From: Cobetia sp. L2A1
Lineage (GTDB): Bacteria > Pseudomonadota > Gammaproteobacteria > Pseudomonadales > Halomonadaceae
Direction of reading: 5' to 3'
DNA length: 64,000 nt
Assembly: GCF_009796845.1 (NCBI RefSeq)
Contig: NZ_CP047025.1
Location: forward strand, 1,240,001-1,304,000
Shown here: positions 18,865-27,240 of the stretch, piece by piece
Layout of the letters: each line of letters opens with the position of its first letter
How positions within the stretch are numbered: position 1 is the first letter of the stretch
Position numbers and translations under genes: made by a program
The notes under the pieces: model-generated
What the model was told of the DNA's origin: nothing
Databases searched by the model: none
What the model saw: only the letters and a program-made list of their open reading frames with translations

Positions 18865-20202
18865 TCAGTTGCTTATGAGTTCTGGGTCGAGATTCGACTG
18901 CGCGCGACGACTTGTCAGTAGGCCAATGATCAGACCCACCAGCGCAGGAGCCACCCAGCCAAGATTCATTGAGGCCAGTGGCAGCATCGGCTCAAGCTTG
19001 TGCGAGATGGCCATCAGGGAATCGATGCCACTGGCTTCGAATCCATCCAGAAGACTGACCAGCAGTGTCAGGCCAATGCTCCAGCTAAATACGCGCGGCG
19101 CATCATGCAGATGTGGACGCAGGTAGGAAAGCAAGGTCAGCACGAGCACCAGTGGGTAGAGCGTGAACAGTACCGGGATAGAGACACTGATCAACGTGGC
19201 CAGTCCCAGGTTGGCGATCAGTGCCGACGCGATCGCCATGATGATGACCAGTGCGCGATACGGCACGCTGGGCAGCAGACGATGGAAGAACTCGCCACAG
19301 GAAGTCAAAAGGCCCACTGCGGTCGTCAGGCAGGCCAGCGTGATGACCAGCGCGAGAATCAGCTTGCCGGTGCTTCCGAACAGCGCCTCGACATACACCG
19401 GAATCAGTTCGCCCTTGGCGGCTTCCGTCACCAGTGCGTGGCTGGTGGCCCCCATATAGACCAGTGGCAAGTAGACGGCAGCCAGACAGACAGCCGCGAT
19501 GCCACCTGCCCATAGTGTGTAGCGAGTCACATCCGCGGTCGCGGTGATACCACGCGCCTTGATGGCCGAGACGATCAGAATACCGAACACCATCGACGCC
19601 AGCGCGTCCATCGTCTGATATCCCTGCTGGAAGCCTGTCATGAAGGGCGCTTCGGCCCATTCGGGGCTGACCGGCCCTGGCGGCCCTTGAGGATCGATAA
19701 TCGTGAAAGCGGCAATCAGAGCCAGCAGGGCGATCAACAGCGGCGTTAGCCACTTGCCGACGACATCCATCAGCTTGCCTGGGCTCAGTGCAATCAGCGT
19801 TGCCACTCCGAAGAATAGCACCGAGTGTAATGCCAGACCGCTTTCCGGCGTCATGTCGATGAAGGGGCGCATGCCCATCTCAAAGGCCACCGTACCGGTA
19901 CGCGGGATGGCAAACATCGGCCCGATGGACAGATAGATGGCGACTCCGAAGGCGGCGGCAGCCCACTTGGGCAAGGGAGAGGTGATTTTATCGAGTCCAC
20001 CGCCAATCACGGCAACGGCGACGATCCCTGCCAGTGGCATGCCAACGCCAGTCGTGAGAAAGCCGAGCGCAGCTGGCCAGAATTCAGCACCAGCACCTTG
20101 ACCGACTTGCGGTGGAAAGATGATGTTGCCCGCACCAAGAAAGAGGGCAAAGGTCATGAAGCCCAGCGCTACGATGTCGAGGCTGGAAAGTCGTGTTTTC
20201 AA
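18865..20202 (-). CDS. brnQ: Branched-chain amino acid carrier BrnQ
   Basis: A 445-aa inner membrane carrier (LIVCS family, about 12 transmembrane segments) that imports leucine, isoleucine and valine with Na+ or H+. The N-terminus DIVALGFMTFALFLGAGNII and the following FPPQVGQ are characteristic. The start is a TTG codon at 20202, placed 7 nt after AGGA, and no better ATG exists near the conserved N-terminus. It is monocistronic and convergent with the cyclotransferase-like gene. Confidence 0.94.
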   Translation of the reverse strand: MKTRLSSLDIVALGFMTFALFLGAGNIIFPPQVGQGAGAEFWPAALGFLTTGVGMPLAGIVAVAVIGGGLDKITSPLPKWAAAAFGVAIYLSIGPMFAIPRTGTVAFEMGMRPFIDMTPESGLALHSVLFFGVATLIALSPGKLMDVVGKWLTPLLIALLALIAAFTIIDPQGPPGPVSPEWAEAPFMTGFQQGYQTMDALASMVFGILIVSAIKARGITATADVTRYTLWAGGIAAVCLAAVYLPLVYMGATSHALVTEAAKGELIPVYVEALFGSTGKLILALVITLACLTTAVGLLTSCGEFFHRLLPSVPYRALVIIMAIASALIANLGLATLISVSIPVLFTLYPLVLVLTLLSYLRPHLHDAPRVFSWSIGLTLLVSLLDGFEASGIDSLMAISHKLEPMLPLASMNLGWVAPALVGLIIGLLTSRRAQSNLDPELISN

Positions 20203-20522
20203 AATGAAGTCCTACGGATTCAGCGGATGCGTTGCGGCATACAAGGGAGTGTGAACCGACAATATGTCGGTAAATCAACAGTATGCCGAGAAGCCGTTGG
20301 CCAGCGACAGGATGGGGTCGCCAGCAAACCCGAGAGCAACGGGGTAGTGTTGCGCGCGGGTCATATGGCGAGATCATGCGGCAACGGATGTCGAGGCCGT
20401 GATCAGACGAGGCGTATTATCGTTGATTTCACACAGCAAGACAAAGTGCGTCCCGCTAGCGGTAGTGTTGCCTTGAGGGGAGATGCCAGCAGTAGAACGT
20501 GATTGAGCTCAGCAGGGCGCGA
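20203..20522. other. Intergenic region upstream of brnQ
   Basis: About 320 nt holding the brnQ promoter region and the 3' flank of the DUF1853 gene. No specific operator, hairpin terminator or small gene could be supported. Confidence 0.4.
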
Positions 20523-21761
20523 TCATTCCTTCGGTGCAGGCGGCAGCGGTATATAGTCTGGCCAGTCGTCCGGTACGACAAATACACGCCACTGGTAATG
20601 AGTCGGCGGAGTGGTGGGGGCAGTGATGCCGATGGAAGTAGTAGAGGAGATAAGCTCAAGCCAAAGTTGGCGCGGGTGCGGTGGACGCGAGCTCTGAGAG
20701 TTCGTGGCGAAAAAGTGCTTGTGCAGCCAAGCATCCAGTTCTCGCCAAGAGACAAGAGAGGCTATCGGAGGCGCTGCTAGCCAAGCCGGTTTCTCTCTTA
20801 CTATCCCCTTTACCTGTGCCTGCTCAAGAGAAGAGCGGGGGGTGTCCAGCTCGCTCAGTACGAGACAGAATGCCGAAAAGTCACTCACGCGGACCCACCA
20901 CCCTGCCTGTAATGCAGTCTCGGGATGGCACCCTGTCGGTGGCGGTAGGCAGTCTGCCAGCGATTTTTCAGGCTGCCAGGGGCGAAATAGGCAGCCGGGT
21001 AGCGCCAGTTGCTGCCGAATACGTTCTCCGTCAGGTAAACCGTCCTGCTCTCCGTCGATGGCCTCAAGCGCAGACGTGATGGCGTCTCGCCCTTGTGGGG
21101 TGTGCGCTAGCGGCAATTGATGGCGCAGGCTGCGTTGATACTTGATCGCCAGGCTGTCAGCCCCTCCCGGCCCTATCCAGCGGCTGGGACTATCGATGGC
21201 TCCAGGCCCATCTGGGAGTCCCAGATAGAACTTGATCGCGACTTCCAGATGCGTCGGCGCATGGTGGTGTTCAGTTTGATAGATCAGATCCAGCTCGCCC
21301 AGCGTTATCCTCTCCTCCTCGATCTTCAGGTTACTGACCAGGAGTTGGCTACTCGGAGCGTGCCTAAGTACGAATTGCCAGAGCAACTCGTGATAGCGAC
21401 CCAGTCGATAGTGACAGCACTCATCAACGGTGGCTTCTAGTGTCTGTGGATGTTGTTCCAGTTGGGTTAACCACTGATGGCGCACGCCGTCATCTTCCAG
21501 TCCGAGTGTCTGCAGTGTGGGGCGAGGGTAGCCAGGTGTCAGCATCAGATCTGGTGAACCCAGTAGCCAGGCGATATCTCTGACCAGTGGATGGCAATAG
21601 GGTGCGCTCGGCGCTCGTAAGTCTGGCGTTGCCGCACAAGTTGAAGCTACCCACTGAGGAGTAGGGGCAGCGCTAGAGAGAGGAGAGCAGTGATGAGCAG
21701 TGCAGTGATGAGCATAGCTCTCAAGTGCTCCCTCTGGAGGCTTTGGAGGCAGAATAGGCAT
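20523..21761 (-). CDS. DUF1853 family protein
   Basis: A 412-aa protein. The DUF1853 core starts near HPLVRDIAWLLGSPDLM and contains the nuclease-like acidic patterns TLGELDLIYQ and HLEVAIKFYLGL followed by WIGPGGADSLAIKYQRSL. Together E/D...E-x-K recalls a PD-(D/E)XK fold, but activity is unproven. The first 50 residues are Ala/His/Pro-rich and unlike homologues, and the ribosome binding site at 21761 is weak, so the true start may lie further in. Confidence 0.8.
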   Translation of the reverse strand: MPILPPKPPEGALESYAHHCTAHHCSPLSSAAPTPQWVASTCAATPDLRAPSAPYCHPLVRDIAWLLGSPDLMLTPGYPRPTLQTLGLEDDGVRHQWLTQLEQHPQTLEATVDECCHYRLGRYHELLWQFVLRHAPSSQLLVSNLKIEEERITLGELDLIYQTEHHHAPTHLEVAIKFYLGLPDGPGAIDSPSRWIGPGGADSLAIKYQRSLRHQLPLAHTPQGRDAITSALEAIDGEQDGLPDGERIRQQLALPGCLFRPWQPEKSLADCLPPPTGCHPETALQAGWWVRVSDFSAFCLVLSELDTPRSSLEQAQVKGIVREKPAWLAAPPIASLVSWRELDAWLHKHFFATNSQSSRPPHPRQLWLELISSTTSIGITAPTTPPTHYQWRVFVVPDDWPDYIPLPPAPKE

Positions 21762-22423
21762 GCCACTCAGTGTATCCCAAGGCGCCTGACAAGGAATATG
21801 GCATCAAAAGAGTCAAGGACATTTGCGGATATCGACCGGAGATGGGCTGTAGTCGCGAGATGACAATGATCTCTATCAAATCCCCTATTGAAACATTGGA
21901 CTTACTGCGTAGCGTATTTGGCGGGCAGTATTCTGGCGCCATATGGTGATCTAGCGTTGTTTCTTTTATGGAACCTATGCGGTTTCTGTATTGAGGTATT
22001 TCTATCGGCCAGTGACGTTCAGGGTACGCTTCCTGCGAATTGCAGTGAATGCACCTCACTCGCAAGCCAAGGAAAAGGTAAATCAAGATCATCTGTGCAA
22101 GATGTTGTCAATTCCGCCATTTTCAGTGCTGATGAGAGAATGTCATGTTCTGGTAAGGCTGAGGGGCGTAAAACATCATCGCATCGGCAGGAGTGGTCGT
22201 ATGAATTATGACGGATGTACACGGCTTTTTACGGAAAAGCGCATGAAAGCTAGGCTGTAACAAGGTTTCCAAGGGAAAAATGCATTTTTTCCATTTCCTT
22301 GCATCCAGTTGTGACGATGCGACGTATTACTCATCAGAACATGAAGACACACGCTGCAGTACGCATAATGTTCGACCAAGGTGGTGAGTGAGGTGCAGTG
22401 ATTTACGCCGAAAGTCGATAGCT
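21762..22423. other. Region left of the first small secreted gene
   Basis: About 660 nt without a supported gene. From about 22,000 to 22,260 a plus frame and an antisense frame are both open, and both are also open in the copy at 25,300-25,600. Most differences between the copies change the encoded residues, so protein coding is not favoured. From about 22,310 the sequence becomes almost identical to copy B. Confidence 0.5.
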
Positions 22424-22451
22424 TGAGGAGCGGATGCTGACGGGTATATAG
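22424..22451 (+). promoter_or_regulatory. Candidate promoter of tandem block copy A
   Basis: TTGAGG (22424-22429), 16 nt, TATATA (22446-22451). The same arrangement is kept in copy B. It would give a 5' leader of about 340 nt. The call is weak because the spacer is short and no start site is known. Confidence 0.4.
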
Positions 22452-22593
22452 GAGTATCCACTAGCAAGAGGCAGGGGTCTTCTCACCCCCCATGGTTGTA
22501 CAAGAGTTGTCTTCAAGTGTTATTCAAGTTGTTCGGTATGCCAGATGGCATTACCAGGAAGACACAGAGCAGGCGCAGTACGGTTAGCAGGTG

Positions 22594-22612
22594 TGTTTCC
22601 CTATGGGAAACA
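22594..22612 (+). promoter_or_regulatory. Conserved leader hairpin, copy A
   Basis: TGTTTCCC and GGGAAACA with loop TAT. Copy B has the same stem with loop TCA, so the stem is kept while the loop has changed, as expected for a functional RNA hairpin. Confidence 0.6.
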
Positions 22613-22760
22613 GTGAGCTTCCAGCAGAATGACTGGTTAGAAAGCGGGTTAAAGATTAGTCTGTTAATAATTTAAGCACAGCAAGACCGCCAGAGCCTGA
22701 ATGATTCGACCCGGACAGGGGTTGGCAGCATCCAATCTTCACGCTAGGCACTCAACATCA

Positions 22761-22775
22761 GCGGAACATATCCGC
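22761..22775 (+). promoter_or_regulatory. Hairpin before the ribosome binding site, copy A
   Basis: GCGGA and TCCGC with loop ACATA, 9 nt before GGACCAGGAG. The stem is conserved in copy B (loop ATATA). It could modulate translation of the first small gene. Confidence 0.5.
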
Positions 22776-22797
22776 ATAAAGGACCAGGAGTCTTACC

Positions 22798-23139
22798 ATG
22801 AAAAATATGTCCCTCAACGCATTGATCGCCGCCGTCGTTCTCGCTGCTGCCAGCACTTCAGCGTTCGCGGCCGATGACAGCCCTGCAGCACAACGCGTGC
22901 AAGAGGCGCTGAGCAGTCAGCAGATCATCGGCCAGTCCCAGTCTGCTAGTACCCACCAGCAGACCTTTTCCGAAACAGGTATGAGTGTTGCCGCCGGACG
23001 TGTTGGGCAGTCTCTCAACATGCAGAGCATCAATGGCGATAGCACCGTGTCACTGACTACCACTCACTCGGCAGTCAATGATCAAGGTAAAAGCGTCGCT
23101 GCAACCCGTGTTCAGCAGGGCATCAGCGATAACGCGTGA
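22798..23139 (+). CDS. Small secreted repeat protein, paralogue 1A
   Basis: A 113-aa protein of no family I recognise. A clear signal peptide (MKNMSLNALIAAVVLAAAST...AFA) is followed by about 90 residues rich in Gln, Ser, Ala and Asn without cysteine. The motif (S)xAAxRVxxxL occurs three times, at SPAAQRVQEAL, SVAAGRVGQSL and SVAATRVQQGI, spaced about 35-36 residues. CCAGGAG precedes the ATG. It is the first gene of copy A; a second paralogue follows after 83 nt. The paralogue in copy B (26100) has the same length and nearly the same sequence. Confidence 0.85.
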   Translation: MKNMSLNALIAAVVLAAASTSAFAADDSPAAQRVQEALSSQQIIGQSQSASTHQQTFSETGMSVAAGRVGQSLNMQSINGDSTVSLTTTHSAVNDQGKSVAATRVQQGISDNA

Positions 23140-23222
23140 TTCGTGAGGGCGTGATCGTTTGCGCCAGATGAATCCAATGATGTGTCTGTTTGCTCACCTT
23201 TATCCAGTTTCGGAGAATGACC

Positions 23223-23552
23223 ATGAAAACGCTGAATACTCTGATTGCTGCCGCTGCCCTTTCTATCGCGGTTACCGGTGTTGCCTCTGCCGATAGCGTT
23301 GCCGACACCCAGGTGCGTGCGGCATTGAGTGAGCAAGCTATCCAAGGTCAGGCGCAGCCTGTCAGCACCCAGCAGATCGTTGTGGAAAGTGGCAAGAGTA
23401 TTGCTGCCAACCGTGTTGAGCAGTCTTTGCACGCTGACATGGTCAAGGGCGAGCGTCATCAGCGAGTGTCTCATGCTCAGAGCTTTGCTAATGATGCCGG
23501 GAAGAGTGTCTCTGCCACCCGCGTACAACATGCACTCGAGACAAGTGTTTAA
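23223..23552 (+). CDS. Small secreted repeat protein, paralogue 2A
   Basis: A 109-aa protein with a signal peptide ending near VASA-DSV and three copies of the family motif: SVADTQVRAAL, SIAANRVEQSL and SVSATRVQHAL. I chose ATG 23223 because GGAG lies 7 nt before it; the ATG at 23217 is too close. Its N-terminal two thirds match paralogue 2B (26525), but from EQSLHADMVKGE onward it matches paralogue 3 (26908). It therefore looks like a 2-3 fusion formed by recombination. Function unknown. Confidence 0.85.
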   Translation: MKTLNTLIAAAALSIAVTGVASADSVADTQVRAALSEQAIQGQAQPVSTQQIVVESGKSIAANRVEQSLHADMVKGERHQRVSHAQSFANDAGKSVSATRVQHALETSV

Positions 23553-23853
23553 TTGGCAGTGTCGGAATTTTCTGATGAGCTAATGTAAATAAATATCATA
23601 CAGTGCGATGAAGAATATTATCTAATGGTGAATGTCGGGTTTCCTTTGGGACCGATATCGCCAATGGATAAGCGGGTGAGTGGTAATGTCTGAGTAGATA
23701 GATTTTAATGTATTTTTATGGCGATAAAATATCACCTTGTCCTAGTAAGTTATTGATGTAGATGGCATTATGGTTCACGTAGTTTAAACGAAAGCTACAT
23801 GCTGATATTTCGCATGTAATACTATGAGCCAAGTCCAAACTGGAACTTCTGTA

Positions 23854-24624
23854 ATGCCAATCTTGAAATCATTGAAGACGTTGACGTGTTCATTAGTTAT
23901 CGCCGCAAGTCTTGTTTCTGGTCATGCCATGGCCAGCAACTCTCCTGATAAGCCCAAAGTGCTTATCTTTGATGTTAACGAAACGCTGCTTGATCTGACG
24001 TCCATGCGTAGCTCCGTGGGTGATGCATTGGGTGGCAGAGAAGATCTGCTCCCGTTGTGGTTCTCCACCATGTTGCATTATTCCCTGGTCGATACCGTGA
24101 CCAAGGATTATCACGATTTTGGTCAGATTGGTGTCGCTGCATTGCTCATTGTCGCCCAAAACAACGACATCGAACTCACGAGCGAGCAGGCCAAGAAGGC
24201 CATCATTACGCCATTGCTGACGCTACCGCCTCATGGTGATGTCAAGGAAGGCTTGGCGAAACTGAAGGCGCAGGGTTACAAGATCGTCAGTCTGACCAAC
24301 TCTTCTAACAAGGCTGTCAAAGCCCAGTTCGAAAGTGCTGGCTTGTTGTCATATTTTGATGAGCGTTACAGCATTGAAGACATCAAGATATATAAGCCTG
24401 ACCTGCGTTCTTATGAGTGGGTGCTTGAAAAGCTCAATGTAAAGCCTGAAGAAGCAATGATGGTAGCGGCACACGGTTGGGATGTCGCGGGTGCCAAAGA
24501 GGCTGGTTTGCAAACGACCTTCATTGCTCGTCCTGGCAAGGCGCTTTATCCGCTGGCCAAGCAGCCGGATCATGTCGTGAAAGATGTAAATGAATTGGCT
24601 GATATATTGGGCAAGAGCGAATGA
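23854..24624 (+). CDS. Secreted haloacid-dehalogenase-type (HAD) hydrolase
   Basis: A type II haloacid dehalogenase-like protein: catalytic Asp in IFDVNETLLDL, Ser/Thr motif SLTNSSNK, Lys in IYKPDLRSYEW and acidic motif AAHGWDVAGAKEAG. The start is unusual because a signal peptide (MPILKSLKTLT...GHAMA) precedes the domain, so it probably works in the periplasm, whereas most relatives are cytosolic. ATG 23854 gives a tidy signal peptide; ATG 23824 would add 10 residues. Codon use is more AT-rich than in most of the window. It lies between the small secreted genes and the block A terminator. Confidence 0.85.
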   Translation: MPILKSLKTLTCSLVIAASLVSGHAMASNSPDKPKVLIFDVNETLLDLTSMRSSVGDALGGREDLLPLWFSTMLHYSLVDTVTKDYHDFGQIGVAALLIVAQNNDIELTSEQAKKAIITPLLTLPPHGDVKEGLAKLKAQGYKIVSLTNSSNKAVKAQFESAGLLSYFDERYSIEDIKIYKPDLRSYEWVLEKLNVKPEEAMMVAAHGWDVAGAKEAGLQTTFIARPGKALYPLAKQPDHVVKDVNELADILGKSE

Positions 24625-25270
24625 TCGCCGCTTACAATAGGGTTGTATTCGGTCATTGATCAAGACATATCAACAAGTGAGATGTCAGTCTCTGCATGGT
24701 GATGTGTCGCTGCCCTCGGGTGTCTTGAGAGTCAGGCGGCCGGGGGCAGTGAGGGTTGGCTTCGCTTTTGCAGTAGTCGTGTGAACATTGAGTGGTAGGT
24801 ACGTGACGTAGCATGAGCGCGAAGCAGCGCATGGAGGAAAGATACCTTCCTGCCTGCAATCTTCATGAAGGCTTGCGGTGTTTGATCCTTTCCCTCGTCA
24901 GTAGGATATTCACGCAAGGGCGTTGTACTCATGATGTTTCATGCGAGTCCGATATACCGGCCTCTTTCTTGAGTGTTTTCCTGTCCTGGATGTCACTGTC
25001 CCGACATTCATTGCCCGCCACTGGCGGGTTTTTTTATGCCTGCCAATCCAGTGTTATCAAGCAAGTCTGCTGTCACCCATCGATGATCAGCACTGCTGAA
25101 GACTTGAACATTCGCCGTATCTAGCGTGCCGTTGGTGGCATTTTGATGTGGAAAAAGCGTGTTTAATTTGATCCATGTCATTTAACTCATTGAAAAGCAT
25201 TGAGTTTAGTATGCGCAAGGATGGTCGATAAAGCTAAATTAGCATTAATTTATATATCATTGATTCATGG
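24625..25270. other. Spacer with the end of tandem block copy A
   Basis: No gene is supported. It contains the 46-nt repeat with terminator (24977-25035). The remainder shows no recognised structure and becomes AT-rich towards copy B. Confidence 0.45.
24977..25035 (+). terminator. Rho-independent terminator within a 46-nt repeat, copy A
   Basis: The 46 nt at 24977-25022 recur exactly at 27814-27859. The repeat ends in the first arm of a terminator, CCCGCC-ACT-GGCGGG (25014-25028), followed by T7. It closes copy A after the HAD gene. Confidence 0.88.
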
Positions 25271-25725
25271 TTGGAACCAATACTGTTCCTGTTTGGGGAT
25301 GTTTCTACCGGACGGTGACATTCACAATACACTCCCTATGGATTGCAGTGAATGCACTTCACTCACCCGCAAGGAATGCAGTGAATCGTAAACATCTGTG
25401 CAATACGTTGTCAATGCCGACATTTTCAGTGTTGGCGAGAGAATGTCATGTTCTGGTGTGGCTGAGGGGCATGAAACATCATCGCATCGGCAGGAATGGT
25501 TGTATGAATCATGACGGATATTCACAATTTTTTGCTGTAAGGCGCATGGATGTTGGGATGAAAATAGGTTTCAAGGAAAAATACGCATTTTTTCGATTTC
25601 ATGGCATCCAGTTGTGACAATGCGGCGTATTACTCATCAGAACATGAAGACACACGCTGCAGGCCGCATCATGTTCGACCAAGGTGGTGAGTGAGGTACA
25701 GTGATTTACGCCGAAAGTCGATAGC
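25271..25725. other. Left part of tandem block copy B
   Basis: The counterpart of 21,970-22,423. A 116-codon plus frame starting at 25267 and a 67-codon antisense frame are open here; they correspond to open frames in copy A but with mostly non-synonymous differences. I do not call them genes. The stretch 25,610-25,725 is nearly identical to copy A. Confidence 0.45.
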
Positions 25726-25753
25726 TTGAGGAGCGGATGCTACCTGGCATATA
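25726..25753 (+). promoter_or_regulatory. Candidate promoter of tandem block copy B
   Basis: TTGAGG (25726-25731), 16 nt, CATATA (25748-25753), at the same place as in copy A. Weak on its own; conservation is the main support. Confidence 0.35.
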
Positions 25754-25895
25754 GGAGTATCCACTCGCAAGAGGCAGGGATCTTCTCACTCACAATGTTG
25801 TACAAGAGTTGTCTGTAAGTGTCCTTTAAGTTGTCATGCATGCCGGGTGGCATTGCCAAGAAGACGTAGAGCAGGCACAGCACGGCTTGCAGTTT

Positions 25896-25914
25896 TGTTT
25901 CCCTCAGGGAAACA
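25896..25914 (+). promoter_or_regulatory. Conserved leader hairpin, copy B
   Basis: TGTTTCCC and GGGAAACA with loop TCA; the stem is identical to copy A and the loop differs. Confidence 0.6.
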
Positions 25915-26062
25915 GTGAGCTTCCAGCAGGATGGCTAGTTAGAAAGCGGATTAAAGATTAGTCTGTTAACAATCGAAGTGCAGCAAGACCGCTAGAGCCT
26001 GAATGATTAGACCCGGACAGGGGTTGGCAGCATCCGATCTTCACTCTAGGCACTCAATATCA

Positions 26063-26077
26063 GCGGAATATATCCGC
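26063..26077 (+). promoter_or_regulatory. Hairpin before the ribosome binding site, copy B
   Basis: GCGGA and TCCGC with loop ATATA, in the same position relative to the ATG as in copy A. Confidence 0.5.
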
Positions 26078-26099
26078 ATAAAGGACCAGGAGTCTTACC

Positions 26100-26441
26100 A
26101 TGAAAAATATGTCCCTCAACGCATTGATCGCCACCGTTGTTCTCGCTGCTGCCAGTACTTCAGCATTCGCGGCCGATGACAGCCCTGCGGCACAACGCGT
26201 GCAAGAGGCACTGAGCAGTCAGCAGATCATCGGCCAGTCCCAGCCTGCGACTACCCACCAGCAGTCCTTTTCCGAAACAGGTATGAGTGTTGCCGCCGGA
26301 CGTGTTGAGCAGTCTCTCAACATGCAGAGCATCAATGGCGATAGCACCGTGTCACTGACTGCCACTCACTCGGCAGTCAATGATCAAGGTAAAAGCGTTG
26401 CTGCAACCCGTGTTCAGCAGGGCATCAGCGATAACGCGTGA
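26100..26441 (+). CDS. Small secreted repeat protein, paralogue 1B
   Basis: A 113-aa near-duplicate of the protein at 22798, with about seven substitutions, most in the stretch between the first and second motif. Signal peptide, three SxAAxRVxxxL motifs and ribosome binding site are unchanged. Motif 2 reads SVAAGRVEQSL, which fits the family better than the SVAAGRVGQSL of 1A. The even spread of silent and mild changes suggests both copies are under selection. Function unknown. Confidence 0.85.
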   Translation: MKNMSLNALIATVVLAAASTSAFAADDSPAAQRVQEALSSQQIIGQSQPATTHQQSFSETGMSVAAGRVEQSLNMQSINGDSTVSLTATHSAVNDQGKSVAATRVQQGISDNA

Positions 26442-26524
26442 TTCGTGAGGGCGTGATCATTTGCGTCAGATGAATCCAATGATGTGTCTGTTTACCTACT
26501 TTTATCCAGTTTCGGAGAATGACC

Positions 26525-26854
26525 ATGAAAACCCTGAATACCTTGATTGCTGCCACTGCCCTTTCTATCGCCGTTACCGGTGTTGCCTCTGCCGATAGCG
26601 TTGCCGACACCCAGGTGCGTGCAGCATTGAGCGAGCAAGCTATCCAAGGTCAGGCACAGCCTGCCAGCACCCAGCAGATCGTTGTGGAAAGTGGCAAGAG
26701 TATTGCTGCCAATCGTGTTGAGAGGTCTTTGAACGCTGACATGGTCAAGGGCGAGCATATGAATACCGACTCCACTTCCCAGGCCTTGGCTAACGACAAG
26801 GGCAAGAGTGTTGCAGCAACTCGCTTTGAAGCTGCGCTCAACGACAACGCCTGA
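26525..26854 (+). CDS. Small secreted repeat protein, paralogue 2B
   Basis: A 109-aa protein with signal peptide (cleavage near VASA-DSV) and motifs SVADTQVRAAL, SIAANRVERSL and SVAATRFEAAL. It begins 83 nt after paralogue 1B, as in copy A. The first two thirds match 2A almost exactly; the C-terminal third (HMNTDSTSQALANDKGKSVAA) is its own. ATG 26525 is chosen over 26519 because of the GGAG spacing. Function unknown. Confidence 0.85.
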   Translation: MKTLNTLIAATALSIAVTGVASADSVADTQVRAALSEQAIQGQAQPASTQQIVVESGKSIAANRVERSLNADMVKGEHMNTDSTSQALANDKGKSVAATRFEAALNDNA

Positions 26855-26907
26855 TACCAGTCGACATGATTGAACAATGCAAGATCCTGATTCCTTGGAG
26901 ATACCTC

Positions 26908-27240
26908 ATGAAACTTATCAATACCCTGATTGCTACCGCTGCTCTTTCCATCGCTGCCACTGGCATTGCTTCTGCCGATAGCGTGGCAGATCAGCAAGTT
27001 CGCGCCAATATCAGCGAAAGCATGATTCAGGGCCAGGCCCAGTCTGCGGCTTCATACCAGCAGACTCCCAGCGAGTCAGGCAAGAGTGTCGCGGCAAGCC
27101 GTGTCGAGCAGTCATTGCATGCCGACATGATCAAGGGTGAGAGCCGTCAACTGGCGTCTGATTCTCAAGACTTCGACAATGACGCTGGCAAGAGTGTGTC
27201 TGCAACACGCATCCAGCACGCCCTGAGCGAAAGCGTCTGA
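26908..27240 (+). CDS. Small secreted repeat protein, paralogue 3
   Basis: A 110-aa paralogue 53 nt after 2B. The signal peptide ends near IASA-DSV and the motifs are SVADQQVRANI, SVAASRVEQSL and SVSATRIQHAL. TTGGAGATACCTC before ATG 26908 decides the start; the longer frame from 26866 lacks one. Its C-terminal third is the one also found in 2A. It completes a three-gene set (1B-2B-3) that probably is one operon, since no terminator lies between them. Confidence 0.85.
   Translation: MKLINTLIATAALSIAATGIASADSVADQQVRANISESMIQGQAQSAASYQQTPSESGKSVAASRVEQSLHADMIKGESRQLASDSQDFDNDAGKSVSATRIQHALSESV

Larger units (their letters stand above)
21970..23420 (+). repeat. Tandem block copy A (leader plus small secreted protein genes)
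   Basis: This segment is a diverged direct repeat of 25270-26720, at a nearly constant offset of about 3,302 nt. Identity is moderate at the left end, very high from about 22,300 to 22,480 and from 22,590 through the first two small genes, and lost inside the second small gene. The repeat contains leader, promoter, hairpins and two open reading frames. The edges are approximate because they were aligned by eye. Confidence 0.85.
25270..26720 (+). repeat. Tandem block copy B (leader plus small secreted protein genes)
   Basis: This is the second copy of the block described for 21970-23420. Leader, promoter-like element, both hairpins and the first two small genes are in the same order and spacing. 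It diverges from copy A within the second gene, then carries a third paralogue that copy A lacks as a separate gene. Confidence 0.85.

Noticed and set aside
21888..22211. 107-codon frame upstream of the first small secreted gene
   Set aside because: It overlaps a region where copies A and B differ mainly by residue-changing and frame-breaking changes; coding is not supported.
22300..22480. The conserved leader as a known riboswitch (cyclic-di-GMP, glycine, cobalamin types considered)
   Set aside because: The core motifs of these classes were not found by eye; it is reported only as a conserved leader.
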